48,328 bases of DNA from Streptomyces xiaopingdaonensis (lineage in GTDB: Bacteria; Actinomycetota; Actinomycetes; Streptomycetales; Streptomycetaceae). Position numbers and translations under genes: made by a program. The stretch covers positions 1 to 48,328 of the forward strand of contig NZ_AJTQ01000048.1 of assembly GCF_000262345.1 (NCBI RefSeq), read 5' to 3'. Below, piece by piece: positions 1 through 8,612 of the stretch. The notes below the pieces were generated by a model, which searched no databases, was not told the origin of the DNA, and worked only from the letters and a program-made list of their open reading frames with translations. Position 1 is the first letter of the stretch, and each line of letters begins with the position of its first letter.

Positions 1-480
1 GAGAGCCCGGACGACTACGGGCGGATCGGCAACCAGGCGGGCTCGGAGGAGTCCTCCGTCGTCCTGGGCGACTACAAGACGGACCCGGAGGCCGAACTGG
101 AGCGCCCGGAGCAGGTCTCGCTGGTCGACACCGAGACGGGCAGGATGAAGCTCGTCGATCTCGGTACCAGCTACAGCTTCCAGTCCCTCGCGCGCGGGCC
201 GCAGGGCGAGGCCCTGGTACTGGGGACCGACGGCGACATCCACGTCCTCGACCCCGAGAGCGGCAAGGAGACCGACACCATCCCGGCCGTCGGGGACTGG
301 CGCGAGCCGATGGACTGGCAGCAGTCGCGCCCCGAGTTGTGGGTCCGCGAGGACACGGCCTACGTGACGGACCCCGAGAAGAAGAAGATCCACGCGATCG
401 ATCTCGCGACGGGGAAGAAGAAGGCGACCGGCACTTTCGACAAGAAGCCCAACGAGGTCAGCGGCGTGACCGCCGGCTGA
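1..480 (+). CDS. aztD: Zinc metallochaperone AztD-like protein, C-terminal part (5' end outside window)
   Basis: The frame is open from base 1 and stops with TGA at 478-480, so only about 159 C-terminal residues are present. They read as the last blades of a secreted beta-propeller (segments such as YGRIGNQAGSEES, LGTSYSFQSLARGPQGEALVLGTDG and AYVTDPEKKKIHAIDLATGK). This matches the end of AztD-type periplasmic or extracellular zinc chaperones that hand zinc to an AztABC importer. The signal peptide and zinc-binding residues would lie upstream, out of view. A strong hairpin follows at 492-529, so this is probably the last gene of its transcript. A generic YncE-like propeller lipoprotein is the alternative. 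Confidence 0.7.
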   Translation, partial: ESPDDYGRIGNQAGSEESSVVLGDYKTDPEAELERPEQVSLVDTETGRMKLVDLGTSYSFQSLARGPQGEALVLGTDGDIHVLDPESGKETDTIPAVGDWREPMDWQQSRPELWVREDTAYVTDPEKKKIHAIDLATGKKKATGTFDKKPNEVSGVTAG

Positions 481-491
481 GCGGCGCCGTA

Positions 492-529
492 CGTGCCGGC
501 CCGGCGTCCACGGCCGCCGGGCCGGCACG
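492..529 (+). terminator. Strong rho-independent-type hairpin after the aztD-like gene
   Basis: A perfect 15-bp inverted repeat (492-506 with 515-529, arm CGTGCCGGCCCGGCG) surrounds an 8-nt loop, beginning 12 bases after the stop codon. There is no U-tract, which is usual for Streptomyces terminators. Confidence 0.75.
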
Positions 530-653
530 CGGCCGAGCGCTCGAGGCCGTCCGAAGCTCCCGCGGCGCACGGCACGTTGGACGCCGTCCCCCGGAGGCGA
601 GGCGCGCGCCGTACGAGCGCCGCACGGCCGCGCGGCGGAAGCCGTCCGACCCG

Positions 654-726
654 TTGACACGGCCCACCCCCCTCCCTACGGTCTCCGCGCATCCACCGCC
701 GGGTGCGCTGTCGAAACGATTCGACA
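654..726 (+). promoter_or_regulatory. Promoter and candidate LacI-type operator of the 755 regulator gene
   Basis: TTGACA at 654-659 and TACGGT at 677-682 are separated by exactly 17 bases, a near-ideal housekeeping promoter. Downstream, at 709-726, lies the interrupted palindrome TGTCGAAACGATTCGACA (7-bp arms). Its GAAACGATTC core resembles the GAAACGTTTC-type sites bound by LacI-family proteins. Its position just after the expected transcription start suits autorepression by the adjacent gene product. Confidence 0.6.
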
Positions 727-754
727 CCGCGGGTACGGCACGGAGGAGAGGGCG

Positions 755-1825
755 ATGGTCAAGATCACGGATGTGGCGCGGCGCGCAGGGGTGTCGCCCA
801 GCACCGTCTCCTACGTGCTGAGCGGGAAGCGCACGATCTCGGCGGAAACGCGTCAGCGAGTCGAGGAGAGTATTCGCGAGTTGGGCTACCGCCCGCACGC
901 GGGAGCCCGCGCCCTCGCCAGCAGCCGGTCCAACGTGCTGGCGCTCGTGATGCCGCTCCGCCCCGGCGTCCACGTCCCCGTCCAGATGCAGTTCGCCGCC
1001 GCCGTGGCCACGAAGGCGCGCGCCCACGACCACGATGTCCTCCTCGTCACCCAGGAGGAGGGCGAGGAAGGGTTGCGGCGGGTGGCGAACAGCGCACTCG
1101 TCGACGGACTCATCGTGATGGACGTCCAGATGCAGGACGCGCGCATTCCGCTGCTGCGTGCGCTCGGGCTGCCCTCCGTGCTCATCGGCTTCCCCGCTCG
1201 CGCGGACGAACTCACCTGCATAGACCTCGACTTCACGGCGACAGGCGAGCGCTGCGTCGACCACCTCGCCGAACTCGGGCACCGCTGCGTCGCGTTGCTC
1301 GGATCGCCGCCCGAAGTGTACGCACGCGGCACGGGTTTCGCGCAGCGGACAGCGGCCGGCTTCACCTCGGCTGCCCGGCGGCGCGGCATGGCCTCGACGG
1401 TGGTGCCCGTCGAGCCCGGCCGGGACGCCGCGCGCCGCACCGTGGAGCGGCTGCTGCGCGAACAGCCGGCGCTGAGCGCGCTGGTCGTGCACAACGAGCC
1501 CGCCCTCGGCGCACTTGTGGAGGCGTTCCAGCGCGCGGGGATGGCCGTCCCCGAGGAGCTTTCCGTCGTCGCGGTCTGCCCCGACGAGGTGGCCGAGAAC
1601 GCTGCCGTGCCGGTGTCGTCCGTCTCGATCCCGGCCGTCGAGGTGGGGGAGGGGGCCGTGGAGCTGCTCATGGCCAAGCTCGCGGACCGGGACGTCCCCG
1701 ACGCCACGCTGCTGCCGCCCCGTCTCACCCTCCGCGCCAGTACCGCCCCGCACCGGGCGCCCGCGAAACCGCGGTACGCGCCGGCGCACGCACGCGACGG
1801 GAGCGAGTGCCTGACGGCTCCCTGA
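755..1825 (+). CDS. LacI-family transcriptional regulator
   Basis: This 356-residue protein has the full LacI/GalR layout. An N-terminal helix-turn-helix and hinge come first (ITDVARRAGVSPSTVSYVLSG at about residues 4-24, then the SIRELGYRPHAGARALAS hinge). A periplasmic-binding-protein-like sugar sensor fills the rest. The ATG at 755 is preceded by GGAGGAG. It lies directly upstream of a sugar ABC importer and a GH31 alpha-xylosidase on the same strand, so it most likely represses that cluster in response to a xyloside-type sugar. A candidate operator sits in its own leader (709-726). The effector cannot be read from sequence. Confidence 0.93.
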   Translation: MVKITDVARRAGVSPSTVSYVLSGKRTISAETRQRVEESIRELGYRPHAGARALASSRSNVLALVMPLRPGVHVPVQMQFAAAVATKARAHDHDVLLVTQEEGEEGLRRVANSALVDGLIVMDVQMQDARIPLLRALGLPSVLIGFPARADELTCIDLDFTATGERCVDHLAELGHRCVALLGSPPEVYARGTGFAQRTAAGFTSAARRRGMASTVVPVEPGRDAARRTVERLLREQPALSALVVHNEPALGALVEAFQRAGMAVPEELSVVAVCPDEVAENAAVPVSSVSIPAVEVGEGAVELLMAKLADRDVPDATLLPPRLTLRASTAPHRAPAKPRYAPAHARDGSECLTAP

Positions 1826-1872
1826 CCCCGGCGCGACGACCGCCGGCCCGCTGCTCCCCCGCCCGTGCGTCG

Positions 1873-1898
1873 AGGGGCTCCGACCCCAACGAGCCCCT
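1873..1898 (+). terminator. Hairpin between the LacI gene and the ABC operon
   Basis: An 8-bp perfect stem (AGGGGCTC at 1873-1880 with GAGCCCCT at 1891-1898) has a 10-nt loop in the 191-bp gap between the regulator and the binding-protein gene. It could be a modest terminator or attenuator. I saw no second copy of the 709-726 operator in this gap. Confidence 0.45.
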
Positions 1899-2016
1899 GC
1901 GGGAGACGTGCGCCGCGTCTCCCCGCACCCGACCGCCCTCGGCCCGTCCACCACCGTCGACGGCCGAGCCGCCGCCCTCCCCGCCCACGGGCTCCCCGCC
2001 GAAACGGAGACCCTCC

Positions 2017-3243
2017 ATGCCCCCTCGTCCCTTACTGCCGCTGCTCGCCGCGGTCACGGCGGGAGCGACCTTCGCCCTCGGCCTCGCCGGGTGCGCTCCC
2101 GCGCCGGAGTCCGGCACCGTCACCGTGCTGAACTCCGCGACCGACACCGCCGAACACACCAAGAACCAGCGGTTCTTCGACCGCTGCGCACGCCGCCTCG
2201 GCCTGCGCGTGGAGCAGCACAGCGTCCCGGCCGACCAGGTCTCCTCCCAGGCCCTGCGGATGGCGTCCGCCAAGTCGCTGCCGGACATCCTCGAACTCGA
2301 CGGCTCCGAGCTGCCCCAGTTCGCCGAGACCAGCGGCCTGCGGCCGCTCGACCAACTCGGCGTGCACACCGCCGGATTCTCCCGCAGCGCCGTCGCCCTC
2401 GGCTCGTTCCGCGGCACTCGGTACGGCATCGCCCGCTCCGTCAACTCGCTGGCGCTCTACTACGATCCTGACCTGCTGCGGGAGGAGCACGTCGAGCCGC
2501 CCCGCACCTGGGAAGAACTGCGCGCGACCGCCCGCCGGCTCACCGGAAAGGGCACCTACGGCCTCGCCTTCAGCGCCAGCCCCGACGCCGACGGCGTCTA
2601 CCAGTTCCTGCCCTTCTTCTGGTCGAACGGCGGCGACGAGGCACGCCTCGACGGCCGCAAGGGCGCCGACGCGCTCCGGCTGTGGAGGCGCATGGTCGAC
2701 GACGGGTCCGTCTCCAGGTCCGTCGTCAACTGGAACCAGCAGGACGTCAACGACCAGTTCGTCGCCGGCCGTGCCGCCATGATGATCAACGGGCCCTGGC
2801 AGGTGCCCGTCCTCGACGGGCAGGAGAAGGTGGACTGGGCCGTCGCCCCGATCCCCGTGCCGCGCGCAGGCGACGAGGCGGTCTCCCCGATCGGCGGCAC
2901 GGTGATGACGGTGCCCAAGAGCGACGACGCCGACCGGGAGGAGAACGCCGCCAAGATCCTCAACTGCCTCAACACCGCCCGCAACCAGCTCGAATGGGGC
3001 GAGGCCGTCAACAACGTCCCCACGCGCACGGCCGTCGCGCGCGACTACGCCGAGCGGCGCCCCAAGCTCGCCGCCTTCGCCGAGCTGGTCTCCACGGCCC
3101 GTTCGCGTACCGGCCGGGTCGGTACCCGGTGGCCCGTGGTGAGCGACGCGCTCGCCGGGGCGTTCCAGTCCGTGCTCGCCGACGGCGCCGGCCCCGAGGC
3201 TGCGCTGTCGCGCGCGCAGCGCCGGGCGACGGCGGGGGAGTGA
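2017..3243 (+). CDS. Sugar ABC transporter substrate-binding lipoprotein
   Basis: This 408-residue extracellular solute-binding protein of the MalE/CUT1 type captures the sugar for the two permeases that follow. The signal peptide ends in a lipobox, LAGC, with Cys26 as the lipidation site. The mature part has typical CUT1 segments (GIARSVNSLALYYDPDLL, TWEELRATARRLT, FVAGRAAMMINGPWQVP). The same frame stays open far upstream, but ATG 2017 is chosen because it gives the signal peptide and has GGAGA before it. The next gene begins 7 bp after the stop, so this is the first gene of a transporter operon. No ATPase gene is present here, which is common because Streptomyces CUT1 importers share MsiK. 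Confidence 0.93.
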   Translation: MPPRPLLPLLAAVTAGATFALGLAGCAPAPESGTVTVLNSATDTAEHTKNQRFFDRCARRLGLRVEQHSVPADQVSSQALRMASAKSLPDILELDGSELPQFAETSGLRPLDQLGVHTAGFSRSAVALGSFRGTRYGIARSVNSLALYYDPDLLREEHVEPPRTWEELRATARRLTGKGTYGLAFSASPDADGVYQFLPFFWSNGGDEARLDGRKGADALRLWRRMVDDGSVSRSVVNWNQQDVNDQFVAGRAAMMINGPWQVPVLDGQEKVDWAVAPIPVPRAGDEAVSPIGGTVMTVPKSDDADREENAAKILNCLNTARNQLEWGEAVNNVPTRTAVARDYAERRPKLAAFAELVSTARSRTGRVGTRWPVVSDALAGAFQSVLADGAGPEAALSRAQRRATAGE

Positions 3244-3250
3244 GGCTTCC

Positions 3251-4210
3251 ATGAGCACCCTGCCCACGACCGCCGCCGCCCCCGCGGCGACGGCCCCCGG
3301 TTCCGGCACCGCGGGCGGGCGCAACCGGCGGACCGCGCTGCTGCGTTGGGCCTTCCTCGCGCCGGCCCTGCTCTACATGGCCGCCTTCTTCGGCTACCCG
3401 CTCGTGCGCAACGTGCTGATGAGCTTCGAGCGCTACACGCCCACCACCTACTTCACCGGCGAGGCTCCCTTCACGGGACTCGCCAACTGGCGGGCGGTCC
3501 TTGCTGATCCGCTCTTCACCGACGCGCTGTGGCACACGGCCGTCTTCACCGTCGGGTCGCTGCTCGGGCAGTTCACGATCGGGCTCGCGCTCGCGGTCTT
3601 CTTCTCCCGCCGCTTCCGGCTCTCCGCGCTGGCGAGGGCCGTGCTGCTGCTGCCGTGGCTCGTCCCGATGGTGGTGGCGGCCGTCGTGTGGCGCCGCATC
3701 CTCGACCAGGAACACGGCATCCTCAACGCCGCGTTGCAGGCCGTGGGGCTCACCGACGGCGGTGTCCCGTGGCTCAACAGCCCCGGCGTCGCGCTCTTCT
3801 CGGCCGTCCTCGTCAACATCTGGATCGGCATCCCGTTCAACATGGTGATCCTCTACGGCGGTCTCCAGGAGATCCCGAGAGAGCTCTACGAAGCCGGCGC
3901 GCTGGACGGCGCAGGGCCCTGGCGGACGTTCCGCTCGCTCACCCTTCCCATGCTGCGCCCCGTGGTCACCGTCGTCCTCGTCCTCGGGTTCATGTCGACG
4001 GTCAAGATCCTCGACCTCATCCTCGCCCTCACCTCGGGCGGCCCCGCCGACGCGACCCAGACGCTCGGCACCGTGACGTACGAGATGTCCTTCATGCGCC
4101 TCGACTTCGGCCAGGGCGCCGTCGTCGGCACCGTCCTCATGCTGATCAGCGCCGTCTTCGCCGTGCTCTACCTGCGCGCCAACCGAGCCGACACCGGGAC
4201 CGGGAAGTGA
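3251..4210 (+). CDS. Sugar ABC transporter permease (MalF/UgpA type)
   Basis: This 319-residue inner-membrane protein is a CUT1 permease. After a short Ala/Pro-rich cytoplasmic tail come about six hydrophobic segments, starting with WAFLAPALLYMAAFFGYPLV. The EAA loop that docks the ATPase is seen near residues 214-233 (EAGALDGAGPWRTFRSLTLP). It lies 7 bp after the binding-protein gene and 2 bp before the second permease, a tightly packed operon. Together they form the channel of a probable xyloside or oligosaccharide importer. Confidence 0.93.
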   Translation: MSTLPTTAAAPAATAPGSGTAGGRNRRTALLRWAFLAPALLYMAAFFGYPLVRNVLMSFERYTPTTYFTGEAPFTGLANWRAVLADPLFTDALWHTAVFTVGSLLGQFTIGLALAVFFSRRFRLSALARAVLLLPWLVPMVVAAVVWRRILDQEHGILNAALQAVGLTDGGVPWLNSPGVALFSAVLVNIWIGIPFNMVILYGGLQEIPRELYEAGALDGAGPWRTFRSLTLPMLRPVVTVVLVLGFMSTVKILDLILALTSGGPADATQTLGTVTYEMSFMRLDFGQGAVVGTVLMLISAVFAVLYLRANRADTGTGK

Positions 4211-4212
4211 CC

Positions 4213-5064
4213 ATGCCCTCGACCACCGGGCGCACCGCCGCCGGACCCCGACCGCCGCGCAGCCGACTGCGCGGCGCGTGGAACACCGCGGCCGCGCTGC
4301 TGATCCTCGCCGTCCTGCTCTTCCCGCTGTACTGGATGGTCGCGACGGCGCTGCAACCCGACGCCGGGCTCGACGTCGACTTCCTCCCCACCTCCCCGAG
4401 CCTCGACAGCTTCCGCGCCGCGCTGGACAGCCAGGGCGGCTCGCTGCTCACCAGCCTCGCCGTCGCGCTCGGCGCCGTCGTGGTGTGCCTCGCGCTCGCC
4501 GCACCCGCCGCCTACGCGCTGGCCCGGTTCGCGCTGCGCGGCGAACGCGTCCTCGTCTTCACGACGCTCATCACGCAGCTGGTGCCGGGCATCGTGATCG
4601 CCAACGCCCTCTACAGCGCGTACGCCGAACTGCGGCTGGTCAACTCGTACTTGGGGCTCATCCTCGCCGACGCCTCGCTCGGGCTGCCGTTCTCGATCGT
4701 GCTGCTGCGCGCGTTCATGGTCTCGCTGCCCGGCGAGGTGGTGGAGGCGGCGCTCGTCGACGGGGCCAACCGGTTCACCGCGTTCGTGCGGATCGTGCTG
4801 CCGATGAGCCGCAACGCCCTGATCACGGCCGGATTGTTCACGTTCCTCTTCGCCTGGTCGGACTTCATCTTCGCGCTGACGCTCAACACGGACGACCACG
4901 TGCGCCCCATCACCCTCGGCATCTACCGGTTCGTCGGGGCCCACGTCAGCGACTGGGGCGCCGTCATGGCCACCGCCGTGCTCTCCGCCGTGCCGGCGGC
5001 GGTCCTCCTCGTCGTCGCGCAGAAGTACATCGCCGCAGGGGTCACCGGCGGGTCCGTCAAGTGA
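4213..5064 (+). CDS. Sugar ABC transporter permease (MalG/UgpE type)
   Basis: This 283-residue partner permease opens with an Arg-rich tail and a first membrane segment (AALLILAVLLFPLYWMVATAL). Its EAA loop is near residue 178 (EAALVDGANRFTAFVRIVLP), followed by further membrane helices. The ATG at 4213 is two bases after the previous stop, so translation is probably coupled. The gene is followed after 94 bp by the GH31 enzyme, whose substrate this importer is likely to deliver. Confidence 0.93.
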   Translation: MPSTTGRTAAGPRPPRSRLRGAWNTAAALLILAVLLFPLYWMVATALQPDAGLDVDFLPTSPSLDSFRAALDSQGGSLLTSLAVALGAVVVCLALAAPAAYALARFALRGERVLVFTTLITQLVPGIVIANALYSAYAELRLVNSYLGLILADASLGLPFSIVLLRAFMVSLPGEVVEAALVDGANRFTAFVRIVLPMSRNALITAGLFTFLFAWSDFIFALTLNTDDHVRPITLGIYRFVGAHVSDWGAVMATAVLSAVPAAVLLVVAQKYIAAGVTGGSVK

Positions 5065-5158
5065 CCGCGGCGCGAGCGGAGTTGGCCGACCCACGCGCGA
5101 CGGAGCGCGCCCACCGCGAGCAGCCGACCATACCGAGCAACGGAGGGCAGGAGACCCG

Positions 5159-7450
5159 ATGAAGTTCACCGACGGCTACTGGATGATGCGCGAGGGGGTC
5201 AGCGCGGCCCACGCCGCCGAAGTCGCCGACACCCGAGTGGAAGCCGACCGCTTCACCCTCTACGCCCCGGTCCGCCACCTCCGGCACCGGGGCGACACCC
5301 TCAACGGGCCGCTGCTCACCGTCGAGTGCTTCGCGCCCGCCGAGGGCGTCATCGGCGTCCGCGTCACGCACCTCGCGGGAGGCGTCGACCGCGGCCCGCA
5401 CTTCGCTCTGGAGACCCCGGCCGGTACGGCCACGGGCGAGGTGACGCACGAGGGCGATCAACTCCGCCTCGTCAGCGGCGGCTTGACGCTGAGCGTCGAC
5501 ACCGCCGCGCCCTACGGGCTGGAGTTCTCCGCCGGCGGCCGCACCCTGACCACGGTCGGGCCGCGGGGCACCGGATACGCCACGACCCCGGACGGCGCCC
5601 ACCATTCGGTTGCTCAACTCTCCCTGGGGGTAGGCGAGTTGGTCTACGGCCTCGGCGAGCGGTTCACGCCGTTCGTGCGCAACGGGCAGCGCGTCGACCT
5701 GTGGCAGGCGGACGGCGGCACCGCGAGCGAACAGGCGTACAAGAACGTGCCGTTCCACCTCACCAACCGCGGCTACGGCGTCTTCGTCAACCATCCGGGG
5801 CCCGTCTCCTACGAGGTGGGCTCGGAGGCCGTCGGGCGGCTGCAGTTCAGCGTCGAGGACCAGACGCTTGAGTACTACGTCGTCCACGGCCCCACCCCCA
5901 AGGAGGTACTCGACCGCTACACCGCCCTCACCGGCCGCCCCGCCCTGCCGCCCGCCTGGTCGTTCGGCCTGTGGCTCTCCACCTCCTTCACCACCTCCTA
6001 CGACGAGGAGACCGTCGGCCGCTTCGTCCGCGGCATGGCCGAGCGCGACATCCCGCTCGGCGTCTTCCACTTCGACTGCTTCTGGATGCGCGCCTACCAG
6101 TGGTGCGACTTCACCTGGGACCCCGACGTCTTCCCCGACCCGCCGGGCATGCTGCAACGCCTCAAGGAGGAGCACGGGCTGCGCATCTGCGTGTGGATCA
6201 ACCCGTACATCGCGCAGAAGTCCCCGCTCTTCGACGAGGCGGCCCGGCTGGGGCACCTGGTGCGCCGGCCGGACGGCAGCGTGTGGCAGTGGGACATGTG
6301 GCAGGCCGGCATGGGGCTGGTCGACTTCACCAGCCCGCAGGCGCGCGCCTGGTACGCGGGGAAACTCCGTGGGCTGCTCGGCCAGGGCGTCGACTGCTTC
6401 AAGACCGACTTCGGGGAACGGATCCCCACCGACGTCGTCTGGCACGACGGTTCCGACCCGGTGCGGATGCACAACTACTACAGCCAGCTCTACAACCGCA
6501 CCGTCTTCGAGACGCTCACCGAGGAGCGCGGGGCGGGGGAGGCCGTCGTCTTCGCGCGTTCCGCGACCGCCGGCGGCCAGCGCTTCCCCGCGCACTGGGG
6601 CGGCGACTGCGAGTCCACCTTCGGTGCGATGGCCGAATCCCTGCGCGGCGGGCTCTCGTTGGGCCTCTCCGGGTTCGGCTTCTGGAGCCACGACATCGGC
6701 GGCTTCGAGGGCACCCCCAGCCCTGCGGTCTTCAAGCGCTGGGTCCCCTTCGGCCTCCTCTCCTCCCACAGCCGCCTCCACGGCAGCTCCTCGTACCGCG
6801 TCCCGTGGGAGTTCGACGACGAAGCCGTCGCCGTCACACGGGAGTTCACGCGCCTCAAGAACCGGCTCATGCCCTACCTCTTCCAAGCGGCACGCCAAGC
6901 CGCCGACGAGGGCACCCCGGTGATGCGGGCGATGCTGCTCGACTTCCCCGACGATCCCGCGTGCCACACGCTCGACCGGCAGTACATGCTGGGCGACGAC
7001 CTCCTCGTCGCCCCGGTGTTCACCGAGGACGGCGACGTGGAGTACTACCTGCCCCACGGCGTGTGGACCCACCTGCTCACCGGCGAGCGGCTGCAGGGAC
7101 CCGGCTGGCGACGAGAGCGCCACGGCTTCCGCAGCCTGCCGCTGCTCGCCCGCCCCGGCTCGGTGCTCCCTTTCGGCGCGTACGACGGCGCCGCGGTCTA
7201 CCCGTGGGCGCACGACGTGACCCTCCGCGTCCACGAGCCGGTCGACGGCGCCACCGTCACCACCAGGGTGCCCGCCCCCGACGGAGCGGGCGAGACCGTC
7301 TTCCGCACCCGTCGGGACGGGGACCGCGTCGAGGTCGAGGCGACGGACGCCCCGGGCCCGTGGCACGTCCGGCTCGACGGCGCGGAGCGGCTCACGGCGC
7401 CTCCCGGCAGCGGCCGTCTGGTGGGGGTGCTTCCTTCGGAGGGGAGCTAG
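5159..7450 (+). CDS. yicI: Alpha-xylosidase, GH31 (YicI type)
   Basis: This 763-residue cytoplasmic enzyme is close to E. coli YicI in length and motif order. It releases alpha-D-xylose from the non-reducing end of xyloglucan-type oligosaccharides such as isoprimeverose. The N-terminal sheet domain (MKFTDGYWMMREG) leads into the GH31 barrel. The nucleophile lies in CFKTDFGERIPTD (Asp417) and the acid/base in HWGGDCESTF (Asp483), each one residue away from E. coli Asp416/Asp482. The LSGFGFWSHDIGGFEG segment is also typical. RBS GGAGGGCAGGAG precedes ATG 5159. The gene closes the LacI/ABC cluster. Its TAG stop (7448-7450) overlaps the inverted repeat of the element that starts at 7449, so the last residues could be insertion-derived. 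Confidence 0.93.
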   Translation: MKFTDGYWMMREGVSAAHAAEVADTRVEADRFTLYAPVRHLRHRGDTLNGPLLTVECFAPAEGVIGVRVTHLAGGVDRGPHFALETPAGTATGEVTHEGDQLRLVSGGLTLSVDTAAPYGLEFSAGGRTLTTVGPRGTGYATTPDGAHHSVAQLSLGVGELVYGLGERFTPFVRNGQRVDLWQADGGTASEQAYKNVPFHLTNRGYGVFVNHPGPVSYEVGSEAVGRLQFSVEDQTLEYYVVHGPTPKEVLDRYTALTGRPALPPAWSFGLWLSTSFTTSYDEETVGRFVRGMAERDIPLGVFHFDCFWMRAYQWCDFTWDPDVFPDPPGMLQRLKEEHGLRICVWINPYIAQKSPLFDEAARLGHLVRRPDGSVWQWDMWQAGMGLVDFTSPQARAWYAGKLRGLLGQGVDCFKTDFGERIPTDVVWHDGSDPVRMHNYYSQLYNRTVFETLTEERGAGEAVVFARSATAGGQRFPAHWGGDCESTFGAMAESLRGGLSLGLSGFGFWSHDIGGFEGTPSPAVFKRWVPFGLLSSHSRLHGSSSYRVPWEFDDEAVAVTREFTRLKNRLMPYLFQAARQAADEGTPVMRAMLLDFPDDPACHTLDRQYMLGDDLLVAPVFTEDGDVEYYLPHGVWTHLLTGERLQGPGWRRERHGFRSLPLLARPGSVLPFGAYDGAAVYPWAHDVTLRVHEPVDGATVTTRVPAPDGAGETVFRTRRDGDRVEVEATDAPGPWHVRLDGAERLTAPPGSGRLVGVLPSEGS

Positions 7451-7472
7451 ATGATCAATTCCAAGGGGTCAG
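7449..7472 (+). repeat. Left terminal inverted repeat of the IS982-derived element
   Basis: It is identical in reverse complement to 8613-8636 over 24 bases. It begins with the last two bases of the yicI stop codon and contains the transposase stop codon (7469-7471, minus strand). Confidence 0.85.
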
Positions 7473-7821
7473 TGATCGTATGAGGTGAGCGAGCGGAGGG
7501 TGGCTCGTTCGGTGTGCTGATGGCCAGCCGCCGGGTGACCCGGTGGAGCAGCTCGGCGGCCTTGCGCAGCCGCTTGTTGTAGCCGGGCTGCCGCGGCAGA
7601 TACGGGAAGAGGTGCCGCAGGTGGGTTCGTGCGTGCCGGAGCCACCTGGCCTCGGAGGTGAATCCGAGCACGGCCTGCGCGAGGGTGACCAGCTCGGCTT
7701 CCGTGAGCTGCGGCGCGATCCCTACAGCCGGCCGCCCGGGAGCCAACTCCGGTCGCTCCTTCAGTAGATCGTCGGTCGTCGCCTAAAGTGCTGTCGCGAA
7801 GGTGTCCAGGTTGTTCGTCAT
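7469..7821 (-). pseudogene. IS982-family transposase, internally deleted and nonsense-mutated
   Basis: Reading leftwards from ATG 7819-7821 gives MTNNLDTFATAL, then an in-frame TAG where the family has a Tyr codon. It continues with TDDLLKERPELAPGRPAVGIAPQLTEAE and the family block LGFTSEARWLRHARTHLRHLFPYLPRQPGYNKRLRKAAELLHRVTRRLA. After about 95 codons it jumps, in another frame, to the last residues LRSLTSYDH and a stop inside the left repeat. IS982 transposases are about 290 residues, so most of the DDE catalytic core is gone. It cannot encode an active enzyme; any movement would need a transposase supplied in trans. Confidence 0.85.
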
Positions 7822-7943
7822 ACAACGATCTTGGGCGCCCTCGTCCACGTCTCTGCCGACACCCCTTGATCGTCCGAGAGTGCGCCGCGGGGCGACCGGG
7901 GCGGGGGCGAATGTCGCCTTGCCCGAGAGAGAAGTGGTGCGCG

Positions 7944-8555
7944 ATGAGGTTGGTACTGCAGGAGTTCCTGTCGCTGGACGGCGTCTCCCAGGGGCCCGGT
8001 TCCCCGGACGAGGACACCAGTGACGGGTTCACCCAGGGCGGCTGGTTCGTGCCGCACTTGGACGAGGCATTCGACCGGGTGGCCACCACCTGGCTCGGTC
8101 AGGCGGACGCGTTCCTGTTCGGCCGCCGTACGTACGAGAACTTCGCTCGAGACTGGCCGGAGATGACCGACCACCCGAACGCCCGCATTCTGAACGGCTT
8201 GCCGAAATACGTCGCCTCCCGGAGCCTGAGCAAGGCTGGGTGGGAGCCGACCACGATCCTGTCCGGCGACATCCCCGCCCAGGTCGCCGAACTGAAGCGG
8301 CAGCCCGGCCGTGAGCTTCAGATCCACGGCAGCGCCCGGCTCGGCCAGTCCCTGCTGGCCGCCGGCCTGATCGACGAGCTGCGGCTCGCGATCGCCCCGG
8401 TGGTCGTGGGCAGCGGACGACACCTGTTCCCGGACGGCGGCACCCCGGCCGGCCTGCGCCTGCTGCACAACGAGACGACGCCGAGCGGGATTGTGGTGCA
8501 CGTCTACGAGTCGACGGGCCTTCCGAAGTACAGGACGTACGGGGCCGACGCGTAG
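7944..8555 (+). CDS. Dihydrofolate reductase family protein (RibD C-terminal domain)
   Basis: This 203-residue protein is a single DHFR/RibD-C fold. The first strand and active-site loop (MRLVLQEFLSLDGVSQGPG), the FLFGRRTYENFARDW motif, the EIQVHGS-like LQIHGSARLGQSLL and the DELRLAIAPVVVGSG strand are all visible. Such proteins are NADPH-dependent reductases of mostly unknown substrate, related to RibD and YyaP/YwjB. The frame opens earlier (7788), but ATG 7944 starts the conserved domain and has a purine-rich GAGAGAGAAG upstream. The gene is intact inside the inverted repeats of an IS982-derived element and diverges from the dead transposase, so it appears to be cargo. Whether it confers an antifolate phenotype is unknown. 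Confidence 0.88.
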   Translation: MRLVLQEFLSLDGVSQGPGSPDEDTSDGFTQGGWFVPHLDEAFDRVATTWLGQADAFLFGRRTYENFARDWPEMTDHPNARILNGLPKYVASRSLSKAGWEPTTILSGDIPAQVAELKRQPGRELQIHGSARLGQSLLAAGLIDELRLAIAPVVVGSGRHLFPDGGTPAGLRLLHNETTPSGIVVHVYESTGLPKYRTYGADA

Positions 8556-8612
8556 CCGCCGGACCGGACTGATCGAAACGGGTCGCCGGACGCAGCATCT
8601 CCCGAGCATCCG

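Noticed and set aside
703..2016. Long plus-strand frame continuing upstream of the binding-protein gene
   Set aside because: It overlaps the LacI gene in another frame and reads as Arg/Pro/Ala-rich noise. The signal peptide and ribosome site fix the true start at 2017.
5057..7366. A 769-codon open frame on the minus strand opposite the alpha-xylosidase
   Set aside because: It is a composition shadow of a GC-rich gene. Its translation is low-complexity without any family resemblance, while the plus strand has clear GH31 catalytic motifs.
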